A stretch of 64,000 nucleotides of DNA from Zizania palustris (Eukaryota; Streptophyta; Magnoliopsida; Poales; Poaceae). The stretch's first letter is position 1, and the number at the start of each line of letters is the position of its first letter. The stretch lies in the NCBI GenBank assembly GCA_019279435.1, contig JAAALK010000289.1:6330342-6394341 (forward strand). The letters are read 5' to 3'. This document shows positions 36,374-47,655 of the stretch, in pieces. The translations under genes and the position numbers were made by a program. The notes below the pieces were generated by a model that saw only the letters and a program-made list of their open reading frames with translations, did no database searches and was not told the origin of the DNA.

Positions 36374-37270
36374 CATCTATCTTCTCTCTCCTTCATCAGC
36401 TCCTTCATATCAGGTCACATTGTAACAATATAGATGGGCTTCTTTGACCACCTTTGACCGGACTCATTTTACTCTTGTTCACCATGTGGCATCTTTAGTG
36501 GACCTGAGCTATACTAAATATTGGTGTGGTCCTACCGCCACTAAGAATCACATGGGGGCTACTACTGTTGCCCGGCTTATGAAGCTGATGCTGCCTATGG
36601 TTTTTGGCTTTTGGCCCGTGCAAATGTGTGGCACTATGGCTAGGTGCGCTAGTCCAAGCCGACGACTCGTTTTCCCCGTTCCACAGGTATTTCCTCGTGC
36701 ATGTTGGTGCATGTTCCAAGGCTGATGCTTGGTTGGCCAGCTCCAAGCGCTAGGCCTACGTGCGGCTTCTTCAGGATGTGTCGAGATCGCGCCATCTTCA
36801 GTCAACATAGTGCCTCGTCACCATCGTTTTCTTATTCTGCTTTTGTGGGTAAGTAGGTAAGCACCTTCCTCCTTTGCATCAAAAGTACTCGGTGAAATGC
36901 TTGTGAATATCTTATGCATGCAAGTTTTTGATGATATTCCTACTTGACTTGTGAGTGTGCCGATGAGCTTGTTCATGTAGTGTTTGATGAAATGTGTATG
37001 CAATTTGTGAATGAGTTCCCACATGCATGTCATGTGTTCAATCAATCATCTATGAGTGCCTTGTGTGTGTCTTGGTCAATAGAACACTTGTGGCGCTTTT
37101 GAAGGTAAATTTGTTTGATCTCTTTTGAATGCTTATGATCTCTCAAACTATCACTAGACATCTCAATTGACAGCAGAGTGATAGCATTGAGATTCGTCTT
37201 TTCTCAAGATTTGTGAGTTTTGAATTTGTGCCCATTCACGCCCCCTCTAATCACTACTCTCGGTCCTACA
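36374..37270 (+). repeat. C5: 3' part of another copia LTR
   Basis: The right end, CTCGGTCCTACA at 37259-37270, is the same as the ends of the C6 and C7 LTRs, and the 15 bases before it share the CACC-CCCTCT pattern. The following aggag is the expected target duplication. The left limit is not defined; 36374 is where the C4 LTR stops. No domain or clear TATA box is visible in the rest. Confidence 0.6.
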
Positions 37271-37316
37271 AGGAGACAGGTTCGCTCCTACTCCTCTTGG
37301 TTTCTTACTACGATGA
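37271..37316 (-). pseudogene. G4 gag, 46-bp piece left of C6
   Basis: Short gypsy gag remnant that continues the minus-strand sequence from 44631 once C6 and one copy of its ctatg duplication are removed. Its left edge is the C5 insertion. Confidence 0.6.
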
Positions 37317-37321
37317 CTATG

Positions 37322-38971
37322 TGAGAAACCATGTTGAAAAATATGGTTTTGATATTCCAGATGTGATGAGTGATTGTCAATGGAAGTCAAAGGAAGGGAG
37401 AGATGAAGACCTGCCGAGTCTGAGGCGCATGTGACTCAGGTACACGGGCAGCGAGCGACGGCCGGGCAGAGGAGCCGCGGAGTCAGGTTGGCCCAATCTG
37501 GGTACATGGCTAGGAGCGGCAGATGATCCACCGGTCTGTTGACTGGGTTTGACTCAGGTACACGGGCAGCGAGCGATTGCCGGGCTGAGTAAGCTGCGGG
37601 GTCGGATCGGCCCAATCCGGGTACCCGGTGCGAAGATGGTGGACGCTTTGTCAGTTTCGGCGTAAAACTGACAATCTATGTTTAATTCATTTTTAGGATA
37701 TTAATATTTAGTTTTTAAGTTTAGAATATTTTTATTTGAGTCAGGTGATTTTTAAGTATATTTTAGTAATTTTCGGAATTTATTTTAGAGTCAGTTTAAT
37801 TTTACCTGAGGGTAAATTAGTCTTTTCATGTATTAGAATTTGCTTATAAATAGGCTCCTAATAGATCAATCTACAGTCATTTTGTCGTTTTCCACCGAAA
37901 CTTTTTCTCTCTGAACATTCCATCGTCGTCGTGATTTTTATCCTCAAAAACTTTTAGCTGGCGCGTGATCTTCACGACGCAATATCAACACAGGGGCACG
38001 GCTGGAGAAAAGTCACGACCGGCGTGCGTGGGCCCACGGCGCACGACACCTCAGCTCGCCTGCTGCAGCCCCAAGGGAAGATAGCATGCTTTGTAATTTT
38101 TATGCGGTTGGGTGTTCCACAAGCCAGCAGGAAATTTGTTTTTTTTGCGCGGGTCCCGAGGGCGTCAGCTTTTCGGTAGACACACAAAAGCAGCACATAG
38201 GCTGTGCTTCCTTTTCCACGGCTGGGAAACTCCATCACAGAAAGCAGCAGCACATCAATAGGTGCACGGCTGCTGGGCGCAAGTCTCCTGGAGCCACCGC
38301 ACGCGCGACGACGTCAGCAGCGACGTAAGTTTTCTTGTTTAATCTCCTATATTTTAGCTGGTTAGTTAAACCAACATTTATCCATATTTTAATTAGCTAA
38401 AAAATAATAATCTCGCAGTTATCTGTTCTTAATTAAAAATTAATCTCGTTGTTAAATTTTAATCTGCTTATTAGTTATTTATTTTAACTGAATTTGGAAA
38501 TAATAATTTCGCGGTTAATATCTTTATCTGTTTAATTTTTAGTCATCTCGTATTATTTAGTTAAGTGTTTTTATCTCGATCTTAAATAAAATATTATATC
38601 ATTAGTGTTCGTAGTAAAATTTTTATTCTAGTTTTTACCTACAATATTTTCGGTTTAATTCTGAATTATTTTTTTAGTGATTCATGTTCTATTAATTTGA
38701 TTAGTATTTTATATATGGACTGAAATATAAATATCTTGTAATATTTTTTGGTGTTTTTATTTACTCTGGTATTTTATTAGATTATTTTTTAATATCATTT
38801 TAAATTAGGACACCAGTCATTTTTAAGCTAGACAACTTTAATTCCTGAAATTTGCTTTGCAAATATTATTTGTCTGATTAAGTTCATTTGGGTGTTGGGT
38901 TCAAAATATTTTAGCTAGAATTTTTTAGGCGTCCATTCAGCCCCCCTTTGGTCGCTACTTTCGGTCCTACA
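37322..38971 (+). repeat. C6 5' LTR (1650 bp)
   Basis: TGAGAAACC start and CCTACA end. U3 holds a duplication of period 118 bp (GACTCAGGTACACGGGC word at 37433 and 37551), also present in C7. The TATA box is at 37845-37852. R-U5 is about 1.1 kb and very AT-rich after 38340. Confidence 0.95.
37845..37852 (+). promoter_or_regulatory. C6 5' LTR TATA box
   Basis: TATAAATA; the copy in the 3' LTR is at 43470-43477. Confidence 0.78.
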
Positions 38972-38973
38972 AG

Positions 38974-38985
38974 TGGTATCAGAGC
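38974..38985 (+). other. C6 primer binding site
   Basis: TGGTATCAGAGC two bases after the LTR end. Confidence 0.95.
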
Positions 38986-39038
38986 GAGGTTAGGTTTTTT
39001 TCTAATATCTTAACCGATTCAAAACCTAGGTAGTGACC

Positions 39039-40355
39039 ATGACGTCTTCTGGTAAAATCCCATCCCTAGAAGCTTTTGGCTACACTTATTGGAAGACTCG
39101 CATGCGAGCATACCTTATGAGCCAGAGCTCGTACATATGGGAGATTTGTGTTCATCCTAGTTTCACCATTACGACTATTGCTGCGGATACTGCTGAAAAT
39201 ATAATTACCCAGCATCAAAATAATAGTAAGGCGATGAACATTTTATTTTCTGGTCTAGGTCCTAGTGAGTTCGAGCGTGTTAGCCATCTCACCACTGCTA
39301 GAGAGATCTGGGCTACCCTCCAGGCACATCATGAGGGAACAGCTCAGGTCAAGGCTAGACTATATCAGACCTACCGGCGTGAGTATGAAAATTTCTCACA
39401 GAAGCTTGGTGAGACTGTTGAGGCTTTGTTTGGTCGTTTTCAATCGATCATTAACAAGCTTCGTGTTAACAAGGCCGAGGGTGATCAGCTGGTCTCGGAT
39501 CATGAACAGGCGCTTAAGGTACTCCATACCTTGGACCCTAAGATCTGGGAGATCAAGGTCTCTTCTATTGCTGAGAGCACATCATATGATACCTTGACCA
39601 TCGCAGAGCTTTTTAGTAAGCTCAAGGCCTCAGAGGTCGATATCCAGTTGAGATCAAATCTCACTGGTTCTGGATCAAAGACTCTGGCGCTTGCGACACC
39701 GTCGGCTGATCCTAATGCCATGAGTTGTATTGTTTTTTCCTTGATGTCTATCTCCGAGGAACAACTTGATACTCTAGGAGATGATGATCTGTGCTTGTTT
39801 AACAACCGGGTGCGACGTGTTTATGATAAGCGAATGTTTAAGAGACACGACACAAAATCCGAGTGCTTTGAGTGTGGTGACCCAGGCCATTTCATCGCTG
39901 ACTGCCCCAAGCAGAAGAATTACAAGAAGGGGACCGGCGGCAACTCCTACAACTCCGGCAAGTATGACAATTCCACTTCCACAAAGGGCAAGCCCAAAAC
40001 AAGATTCTTTCGAAAGGCTGTGAAGGATTATAGACGTGAGAACAAGAAGCGAGACAAGACCTTCTTCGCCGAAATGGAGAAAAGATACGCCAAGAGATCC
40101 TCGTCTTCCTCCTTGTCTTCAAGTTCAAGTGATGAAGAGATCATGATCAGGAAGGAGAAGGACAGGGACAATCCGGCGGGCCTCTGTTTCATGGGCTTCG
40201 GGGACAAGCCAAAGAGTCGCTCACGTCACAGCCGAAGATCCCACAAGAGCTTCTGCTCAATGGCTCTTGGGGAGAAGAAAGAGAAGGACTCCTCCGACGA
40301 CTCCGACGACGACGACGATGAGAAGGCATCTTCCTATGAACAAGTCAGGAGTTGA
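39039..40355 (+). pseudogene. gag: C6 gag, N-terminal part (439 codons open)
   Basis: I place the start at the ATG at 39039 (MTSSGKIPSLEAFGYTYW); an upstream GTG at 33 is unlikely in a plant. The first 230 residues form the UBN2-like copia Gag core. The zinc knuckle CFECGDPGHFIADC lies near residues 276-289, then a Lys/Arg-rich stretch, a Ser run with an acidic cluster, and a Ser/Asp-rich tail. The stop at 40353 is due to a small deletion relative to C7 (about 38 bases near 40340), which shifts the frame. The deduced protein is otherwise intact and could still bind RNA. Confidence 0.92.
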
Positions 40356-41707
40356 AGTATAGGGAGAAACTGCTTAGAGGGGCTAAGAAGAGGATATATG
40401 AGCTTGAGAGTGAGCTTGCCACAGCAAATGGTAAGATTGAGAGTTTGTCTTCTTCCCCTTACTTGGGTGATAGTGGTGAGTGCCCTAACTGTGAGGTGTT
40501 GTTGTGTGACCTAACGACTCTTAAGTCCTGGTACACAGAGAGAGTAGATGAGAGAGACACATTGGCCACTGAGCTTGAGAGCGCTCAGCAAGAGCTAAAA
40601 TATGCTCATGCCACTGTCGTCGCACCTTGTGTAGACTGCCCATCTCATTTAGCTAGTATAGCTGAGCTGAGAGCCAAAAGTGATGAGCAGTTGAGCGAGT
40701 TAGCTGGAGTGAGAGCTGAGTTGGAGCAGAATAAGCTAGAGCTTGAGACCTTGTCAGTTCAACCCACTGTTTGTGAGAACTGTTTGTCCATTAGAATGGA
40801 GTTGATCAAGCTAAAAGTTGAGAAGTCTTTCGAAATTGATAAAGAGTGTGAGATCTGCTTGTCACAGGTGGAGGTGTTAGCTTCTTTGAGAGAGGAGCTA
40901 GCTGATGTTCAGAACGAGAACTTTTACCTCCGTCAGATCCCGAGTTGGATTAGTGCCAAAGAGCCACAGCTCGGCATGATGATCTAGCAGTTTAAGAGAC
41001 ATGATGGGTTTGGGGTAGGTTACACCTATACCAAGGCTGATTTTGAGAGCGCCATTAGCCGAGCAGTGGAGTGGAGTAAGATGACTCCCGAACAGAGATA
41101 TACCAAGACTCACTCCACTGAGTCCTTTAAGGATAGTCAGCCCAAGGATGGAGTGATCCAAGAACAACCTAAAGCTCCACCTAAGAAACAGATCTGGGTT
41201 CCTAAGCCTAAAACTCTTCACACTTCTCTTGATTCTTTACCTGGACCTTCTCACACCAAGGATGCTACACCCAACACCACTAAGCCTAAGAATCCTAAGC
41301 CTCAACAACATCCCAAGAAGCCTACGTATCATTGTGAGTTTTGTCATAGAGACGGGCATCTTGAGGAGTTTTGCTTTAGGAGGAAGCGGATTGAGTGAGC
41401 AGAGAGAGCTCGAGGTGGGCAGGAGCAGTTCTACCAGCAGGGTGGTAGACAGAGAGTTCCTCGATGTAGAGAGAGGCTAGAGGCCAGGCCACGTCGTGTA
41501 GGTGGTGGTAGAGGAGACGGTTTTCATGACCGTGCTCAGGAGGGTGGTTTCCGTTCTGGCAGAGTTCCACATCGTTATGGATACGGTTTTGGACCTCGTG
41601 ACCGTGATTTTAGGAAGAACAGAAGACCGCGCTTTGATCCACGTTTCAATCTAGACTCATATGACTCCTTCTGCTTTCCTACATTTGAGGAGATAGCTCA
41701 ACACTAG
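40352..41707 (+). pseudogene. gag: C6 gag, C-terminal coiled-coil and second zinc knuckle
   Basis: One frame carries on from the shift: 40352-40987 is strongly helical and Glu/Leu-rich (KKRIYELESELATANGKIES pattern), likely a coiled coil with several CxxC pairs. After an in-frame TAG at 40985 comes a Pro/Lys-rich stretch and a second knuckle, YHCEFCHRDGHLEEFCF, near 41329-41380. A second stop (41396) precedes an Arg/Gly-rich tail that ends at TAG 41705. The same layout is read in C7. The stops match C-to-T or G-to-A changes. Confidence 0.85.
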
Positions 41708-42944
41708 TTTAACACCTTTGCCAAACCTAGTGTTGGACCGTTTGTTTCCACTCATGATTATTAATCTTGATTTGGGAGTTGTGTATCCTTTTGGGGATAT
41801 TTTGAGTCAGCTTTTCATTGGTATCAATTTTTATTTCTTCTTTATTTTTATTGAGTCTTTTTGTGTGTGTGTTCATATCATGCATAATCATCAATCACAT
41901 TTTGAGCTTGCGTCTGTTATATGATTAATCTGCTTTATTTTCTCTAGCTAGTATATGCTTTTGATTACCTGTCGATGATCATGTTCTAGTTCAGTTCACA
42001 TGATATATCTGATATTTGTCATATGCATGGCTTTTATGCTTTAAAATTGAAAAATGATCACCATTGCTTCTGGTAACTAGCATGTGTAGGCTGAATGCTT
42101 TTGCTATCTTTTATATGCCTAGTAACTAGATCCTTACTTAGATGCAGATATGCAACTTGGACATTTATATGCTTCAAATATGCAAAATGTGCTATAAAAA
42201 TGATAAAAATTCAGAAAAATGAAAAATTTACGCATTTTTATGATTATTAAAAAAGATCCAGGTGGGTTTGCTTTGTCGTATTGCATTGTTCTCGACTGCT
42301 TACCATAGCACTTTGGTATGAACTAGGACAGTGTAATGTATGCCAAGACCAATGTCTTAAGCTTCTGATGGTCCAGTTCTGCCCTAGGCTTGACTTGATC
42401 GGTTAGCATAAGGTTTGACACGCAAATAACCCCTGGCAGAAATGAAAAAAAATTAAAAAGGAAAAAGAATCAGTCTGAAAAATTTAAAAAGATGACAAGT
42501 TTTGCTGAAGCACTTTGCTATGGACAATGCTTATCTTGGTAGATATCAGTTAGCTTTTGCATCTCATGTTTTACCTTGCTTGTCAACTAGAAACGTGGTG
42601 ATGTTTTTATTTGCAAAAATCGAAAAATGCGTGCTAATGACTCTCTTTAGATATCATCTGTTGCACTGATCATGTCATGTATCTTAGACAGTATATCTTT
42701 TTCTATACCAGTTAGATGTTGGTAATTTTAAAATTTTGAGATTGCACTTGTTTTTGAGTCTTTATTTTTGGTTAACCATAATGACCATTTTTCTTGCTTC
42801 TGTTTGGCTTTTGGTTATTAGGGTTAAACTTTTATTTTCTTTTTTCTATTTTCTTTTGTCTTTGTTTTCTTGTTTCCACATGTTTTGCAGGTTCTGGAGA
42901 TGAGCTGAAAAGGGTGTTGACAATGCACTCATCAAGGGGGAGAT
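41708..42944 (+). other. C6 3' noncoding tract with polypurine tract
   Basis: No ORF with any domain. From about 41765 the sequence follows the post-pol tract of C7 (reverse of 58730 down to 57355). The block equivalent to 57564-57799 of C7, which holds four extra purine tracts, is missing near 42725. The remaining polypurine tract AAGGGGGAGAT is at 42934-42944. Confidence 0.85.
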
Positions 42945-44625
42945 TGAGAAACCATGTTGAAGAATATGGTTTTGATATTCCAGATGTGATGAGTGATTGT
43001 CAACGGAAGTCAAAGGAAGTGAGAGATGAAGACCTGCCGAGTCTGAGGCGCATGTGACTCAGGTACACGAGCTGCGAGCGACGGCCGGGCAGAGGAGCCG
43101 CGGAGTCAGGCTGGCCCAATCCGGGTACATGGCTAGGAGCGGCAGATGATCCACCGGTCTGTTGACTGGGTTTGACTCAGGTGCACGGGTGGCGAGCGAT
43201 TGCCGAGCTGAGGAAGCTGCGGGGCCGGGTCAGCCCAATCCGGGTACCCGATGCGAAGATGGTGGACGTTTTGTCAGTTTCGGCGTAAAACTGACAATTT
43301 ATGTTTAATTCATTTTTAGGATATTAATATTTAGTTTTTATGTTTAGAATATTTTTATTTGAGTCAGGTGATTTTTTTAAGTATATTTTAGTAATTTTCG
43401 GAATTTATTTTAGAGTCAGTTTAATTTTACCTGAGGGTAAATTAGTCTTTTCATGTATTAGAATTTGCTTATAAATAGGCTCCTATCCCCCTCGGGATAG
43501 ATGACTGCTTCTAATAGATCAATCTACAATCATTTTTTCGTTTTCCACCGAAACTTTTTCTCTCTGAACATTCCATCGTCGTCGTGATTTTTATCCTCAA
43601 AAACTTTTAGCTGGCGTGTGATCTTCACGACACAATATCAACACAGGGGCACAGCTGGAGAAAAGTCACGGCTGGCGTGCGTGGGCCCACGGCGCATGGC
43701 ACCTCAGCTCGGTGGCTGCAGCCCCAAGGGAAGATAGCATGCTTTGTAATTTTTATGCGGCTGGGTGTTCCACAAGCAAGCTTGAAATTTGTTTTTTTTG
43801 CGCGGGTCCCGAGGGCGCCAGCTTTTCGGTAGACACACAAAAGCAGCACATAGGCTATGCTTCCTTTTCCACGGCTGGGAAACTCCATCACGGAAAGTAG
43901 CAGCACATCAACAGGTGCACGACTCCTGGGCGCAAGTCTCCTGGAGCCACCGCACGCGCGACGACGTCAGCAGCGACGTAAGTTTTCTTGTTTAATCTCC
44001 TATATTTTAGCTGGTTAGTTAAACCAACATTTATCCATATTTTAATTAGCTGAAAAATAATAATCTCGCAGTTATTTGTTCTTAATTAAAAATTAATCTC
44101 GTTGTTAAATTTTAATCTGCTTATTAGTTATTTATTTTAACTGAATCTGGAAATAATAATTTCGCGGTTAATATCTTTATCTGTTTAATTTTTAGTCATC
44201 TCGTATTATTTAGTTAAGTGTTTTTATCTCGATCTTAAATAAAATATTATATAATTAGTGTTCGTAGTAAAATTTTTATTCTAGTTTTTACCTGCAATAT
44301 TTTCGGTTTAATTCTGAATTAATTTTTTAGTGATTCATGTTCTATTAATTTGATTAGTATTTTATATATGGACTGAAATATAAATATCTCGTAATATTTT
44401 TTGGTGTTTTTATTTACTCTAGTATTTTTATTAGATTATTTTTAATATCATTTTAAATTAGGACACCAGTCATTTTTAAGCTAGACAACTTTAATTCCTG
44501 AAATTTGCTTTGCAAATATTATTTGTCTGGTTAAGTTCATTTGGGTGTTGGGTTCAAAATATAGTTTAGCTAGAATTTTTTAGGCGCCCATTCACCCCCC
44601 TCTGGTCGCTACTTTCGGTCCTACA
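42945..44625 (+). repeat. C6 3' LTR (1681 bp)
   Basis: Same as 37322-38971 apart from scattered substitutions and a 28-bp insertion at 43486-43513. Ends CCTACA, then ctatg. Confidence 0.95.
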
Positions 44626-44630
44626 CTATG

Positions 44631-45082
44631 GGCAGGCTCAGAGGGGCTTTGACTTCACGAGGTAGAAATTGCTAAGCAGTGTTCTATCACCAATAGAGGA
44701 CCTCTGCCTTGAGTAGTGCTAGCTCGATAGCTTGAGCTTCACCGATCGATCTACTTGCTCCTAAGTATTCTCCTTGCTCTTGTAATCTGATGACATCCGT
44801 TTGCAACACCCTCAGGGGTTGTTCAAAGACTTCAATAGGTAATACCTCAGCCCTTGGTGAGGAAGATACTAGGGGTATCACCGAGGGACCTGCGGGACCG
44901 GATGTGTTCACTACCGAAAGAGTGGCCGATGTGTGTTCTTCAGTCCTTAGGGATGCATTGGTCACTGGGGGGCATAGCTTCCAGGGGCTCCGCTGCTTCT
45001 ATAGGGTTAGTAGCAGCGGCTTCCTTCGTAGTCCTACCAAACCTTCGAAGGGGGCTAAGTTCTTGCTTTTCTTCGGTGGCAT
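44631..45082 (-). pseudogene. gag: G4 gag, N-terminal part
   Basis: The start is the ATG at 45082-45080 (MPPKKSKN), 45 bases from the primer site, as in G1. The longest open piece, 44687-44965, is Ser/Ala/Pro-rich with a helical segment (LRVLQTDVIRLQEQ). No conserved Gag core remains. C6 cuts the gene at 44626, and C5 removes the rest. Related to G1 by start, spacing and primer site, but the sequence has diverged. Confidence 0.7.
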
Positions 45083-45126
45083 GGCTTTAATATTTTAATG
45101 GTAGAGAGGCTAGTTTTGATGTAGGC

Positions 45127-45144
45127 TCCCCATGAATGGCGCCA
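45127..45144 (-). other. G4 primer binding site
   Basis: Minus strand TGGCGCCATTCATGGGGA, two bases after the LTR end; the same type as in G1. Confidence 0.8.
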
Positions 45145-45146
45145 AC

Positions 45147-45759
45147 TATTGGCGTAATATAGAATTACGTAACACGTTAAATTAAAAGAAACTCAAAGGT
45201 TTTGAAGTGTAAAAACTAAGGTTGAGACTATGTTGGAGGCGTACGTTGAGGACAATAACCTTCGAATGTAGTATGTATTAATTGGAACTTCTGGTATTTG
45301 ATACCCTTTACATTGTATAGGAAGAGTATTTATAGGTGAAATTACATAGGGTAATACCTAATTACCCTCTACGTTAGACCGACTACAACAACATATACAG
45401 TGACCTTCGTAGGGGTAAATAAGTATCTTCTCTTGTGAACTTTCTTAGATCTACACTACTTTGAAGGCCATTCCAGAGCCCATAGTTTGAAAGGTCACCT
45501 CCAAGTTGTTTTTGGATGCTCTGAGTCTTCATTAGTACCGAAGGGTAGTCTCCGGATACTCGGCCTTGCTAGTAAAGTTCTGCTCAAGGCTTTATATCCA
45601 AGCTTCACATTAAGCTTCACTTGATATAAAGTCTTGACGCTCCACCTGTAAGCCTTGCTTCAACTCTTTTCTATGGGGCTTCGGCAAAGGGCTTCGCTGT
45701 AGGACTTGCTTAATGGCACTTGTTAGCCCCAGTGACGGTCAAAACTATTTCCCCCAATA
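45147..45759 (-). repeat. G4 5' LTR (613 bp) with TA...TA ends
   Basis: Minus strand begins TATTGGGGG and ends CGCCAATA, a 6-bp inverted pair in the same place as TGTTGG/CCAACA in G1. A TATA-like box (TATAAATA on the minus strand) is near 45329-45336. The right flank gaggt is the expected duplication. Both termini are non-canonical. Confidence 0.82.
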
Positions 45760-46189
45760 GAGGTCCATGTACTCCATTGTTTCATGTATTACTTTCACAC
45801 CATCTTCTTCTTTGTCGACTTGTCGTCCCTTGTTCTTCCACTTCAGTAAGTCTTATCCGCTCTCATCTTGTTATATTGTTCGTCTTTAGCTCTACATTTT
45901 TGTTCATCTTACGTTTTGTTTTTGTGTTTAGTAATGTGCTCTTGCTGCACATCATCTTTGTGGTCGTGGACATTCAAGGAGAAGTTTTCAATGACCATGA
46001 ACAACTCATACATTGTGTGGGTCATATAGGCCCCGGAGGATACGTATGATGTTGGGGTCCTCCAGGCCAAACATGACGCTTTCTGGGCTACGGACTTGGT
46101 AGTCATGAAGCATGACTCATCCCATCCAGTTGTCGGTGCTACAGGCGCTGATGCAATACCAGACGTTGCCATCGAAAGTGCTCGTCAGT
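45760..46189. other. Non-LTR tract right of G4, no gene called
   Basis: A T-rich stretch, then an open plus-strand run around 46040-46190 (VGVLQAKHDAFWATDLVV pattern) with no family I recognise. It may be one piece with the acidic segment after it. Confidence 0.3.
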
Positions 46190-46490
46190 AGGACACCGAT
46201 GGTAGTGAAAATGACGATAGATATGATGATGACAAATATGACGATAGAGACAGTGATGGTGACAACGACGACTACGACCTAACTAGTGGCGATGGAGGCG
46301 ACAACGATGATAGTGGTAGTGATGGTGACAGTTATGATGATGGATGAAGACGACAAGAGCGGTGATGGCTAGGGTGATTACGGTGGCAGTGACGTCTGTA
46401 GTGGTGGCTCAGCATGGGATGGCGACACTAGTGACAACGACATCAGAAGTGGTGGCTTGTCATTGGATAGCGGCGACACGAGTAGTATAT
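46190..46490 (+). pseudogene. Acidic Asp/Ser/Gly low-complexity coding fragment
   Basis: A GAY-repeat stretch that reads almost only Asp, Ser, Gly and Tyr on the plus strand from the stop at 46188 to the TGA near 46344, then continues with similar codons in another frame. The preceding open stretch is not recognised. It may be an expanded simple repeat in a decayed host or transposon gene; no function is claimed. Confidence 0.4.
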
Positions 46491-46799
46491 AGTTTGTATA
46501 TAATATAGTATACAGATATGTCTGTCTAACTACAAATATATATACCCACTATAATATATATAAAGTGATAACTTTTACTATGTTCTCTTCTTTTGTCATG
46601 TGAAATGAAACAAAAAATTGCATATGATGCAAATTAAACAAAAAAAATTAAATTAAACTTTACCTATCTATATTGGACAAAAATATTGAATTAAACTTTA
46701 CCAGTATCTATCAATAAACAGAATTTAGCGTAAATAATTCAAATTAAGATAATGTTAATCATTACTAGTTAAGTAAGATCACAATAGAAAATAATTAAA
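46491..46799. other. AT-rich noncoding tract
   Basis: TATA-type runs and A-rich sequence; I see nothing in it. Confidence 0.5.
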
Positions 46800-47034
46800 A
46801 AATTGTGTATTTAGTACTAGCTGGCACTAAAGTTATAGATTTTAGTACCGACTGTGCGTCTTAGTAATCTCTGTTGAGTTCCCCACCTAGGACTAAATGG
46901 GTATATTAGTATAGGCTGAATAACAAGTACTAGTGTACTATCCCTTTAGTCTCGGATGGATAGTAACGGATCAAAAACAAGGACAAAAGGAGGGCTTACA
47001 ACCGATACAAATAACAAGTTCTTTAGTAGTGTCA
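46800..47034. mobile_element. Possible CACTA-type terminal region, degenerate
   Basis: Words such as TTAGTACC, TTTAGTCTCGG and GGACTAAA recur, as in grass CACTA (En/Spm) subterminal repeats. The right side ends TTCTTTAGTAGTG at 47022-47034, close to an inverted CACTA end. No left end or transposase is seen. This is a weak call. Confidence 0.3.
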
Positions 47035-47403
47035 TGTTCTATTTTTCTATGGAAGAGAGTGGAGTAAAGCAATCCATAAGAAAATTTTAAGATTCAATTC
47101 TACGTTCCAAACAAGGTATAAAGGAGGAAATTTCCAATGGGTTTAAATACTTTAAAATTCCTACAAAATTCTTTTAATTCAAAGAAGAAATAACTCACTT
47201 TTAATTCATGCAAAATAGTTTTGTGTGTATATATAATAGTAATTATGTGAATATATAAACAGAACAAATAATAATCAAACATATAAATTGGAGAATTTGT
47301 CAATGTCGTCATAAACAACAATTAAAACAAAATATGAGCAACTTAACTTAATTTAGTGATTAAGACAACCCTACAATATAATAGAAATAATTGGATCCAT
47401 GTC

Positions 47404-47648
47404 ATTGCAAATTTATGAGTTTGGAGAAATACCATTACGATTCACGTATTTTGATTTATGCCATTACAATTTTAGCTTAGTCTTATAGTTCTCTAAAATT
47501 GTAATGACGTATTCTAGATTTTTTGATCTTGTAATGACATATTTTGGAGTTCTCTAAAATTGTAATGATATAGTTCGGAGTTCTATGAAATTATAATAAC
47601 AAAAATCAAAATATGTCAATTGTAATGATATTTCTCCAAAATTGCAAT
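47404..47648. mobile_element. Foldback (MITE-like) element
   Basis: Arms at 47404-47472 and 47582-47648 are inverted copies of each other, about 80% identical by eye (the ATATTTTGATTTTTG region is clear). Between them, the word AGTTCTCTAAAATTGTAATGA repeats with small changes. Target duplications are not obvious. No coding capacity. Confidence 0.6.
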
Positions 47649-47655
47649 GGCACGG

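Larger units (their letters stand above)
37322..44625 (+). mobile_element. C6: complete, pol-less (non-autonomous) Sirevirus-like copia element
   Basis: Both ends are clean: LTRs of 1650 and 1681 bp, TG/CA termini, and the 5-bp target duplication ctatg at 37317-37321 and 44626-44630. Inside are a primer site, a long gag, a noncoding tract and a polypurine tract. There is no protease, integrase, RT or RNase H. Comparison with C7 shows a junction near 41760 where the gag end meets the sequence that follows pol in C7. The LTRs look alike apart from a 28-bp insertion, so the insertion is young. It would need enzymes from a relative such as C7. Confidence 0.93.

Noticed and set aside
37972..38328. 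ORFs around 38.0-38.3 kb, repeated at 43.6-44.0 kb
   Set aside because: They are inside the two C6 LTRs; the duplication is the LTR pair, not a gene family.
39892..40128. Antisense ORFs over C6 and C7 gag
   Set aside because: Codon shadows of a strongly biased gag sequence; no motif of their own.
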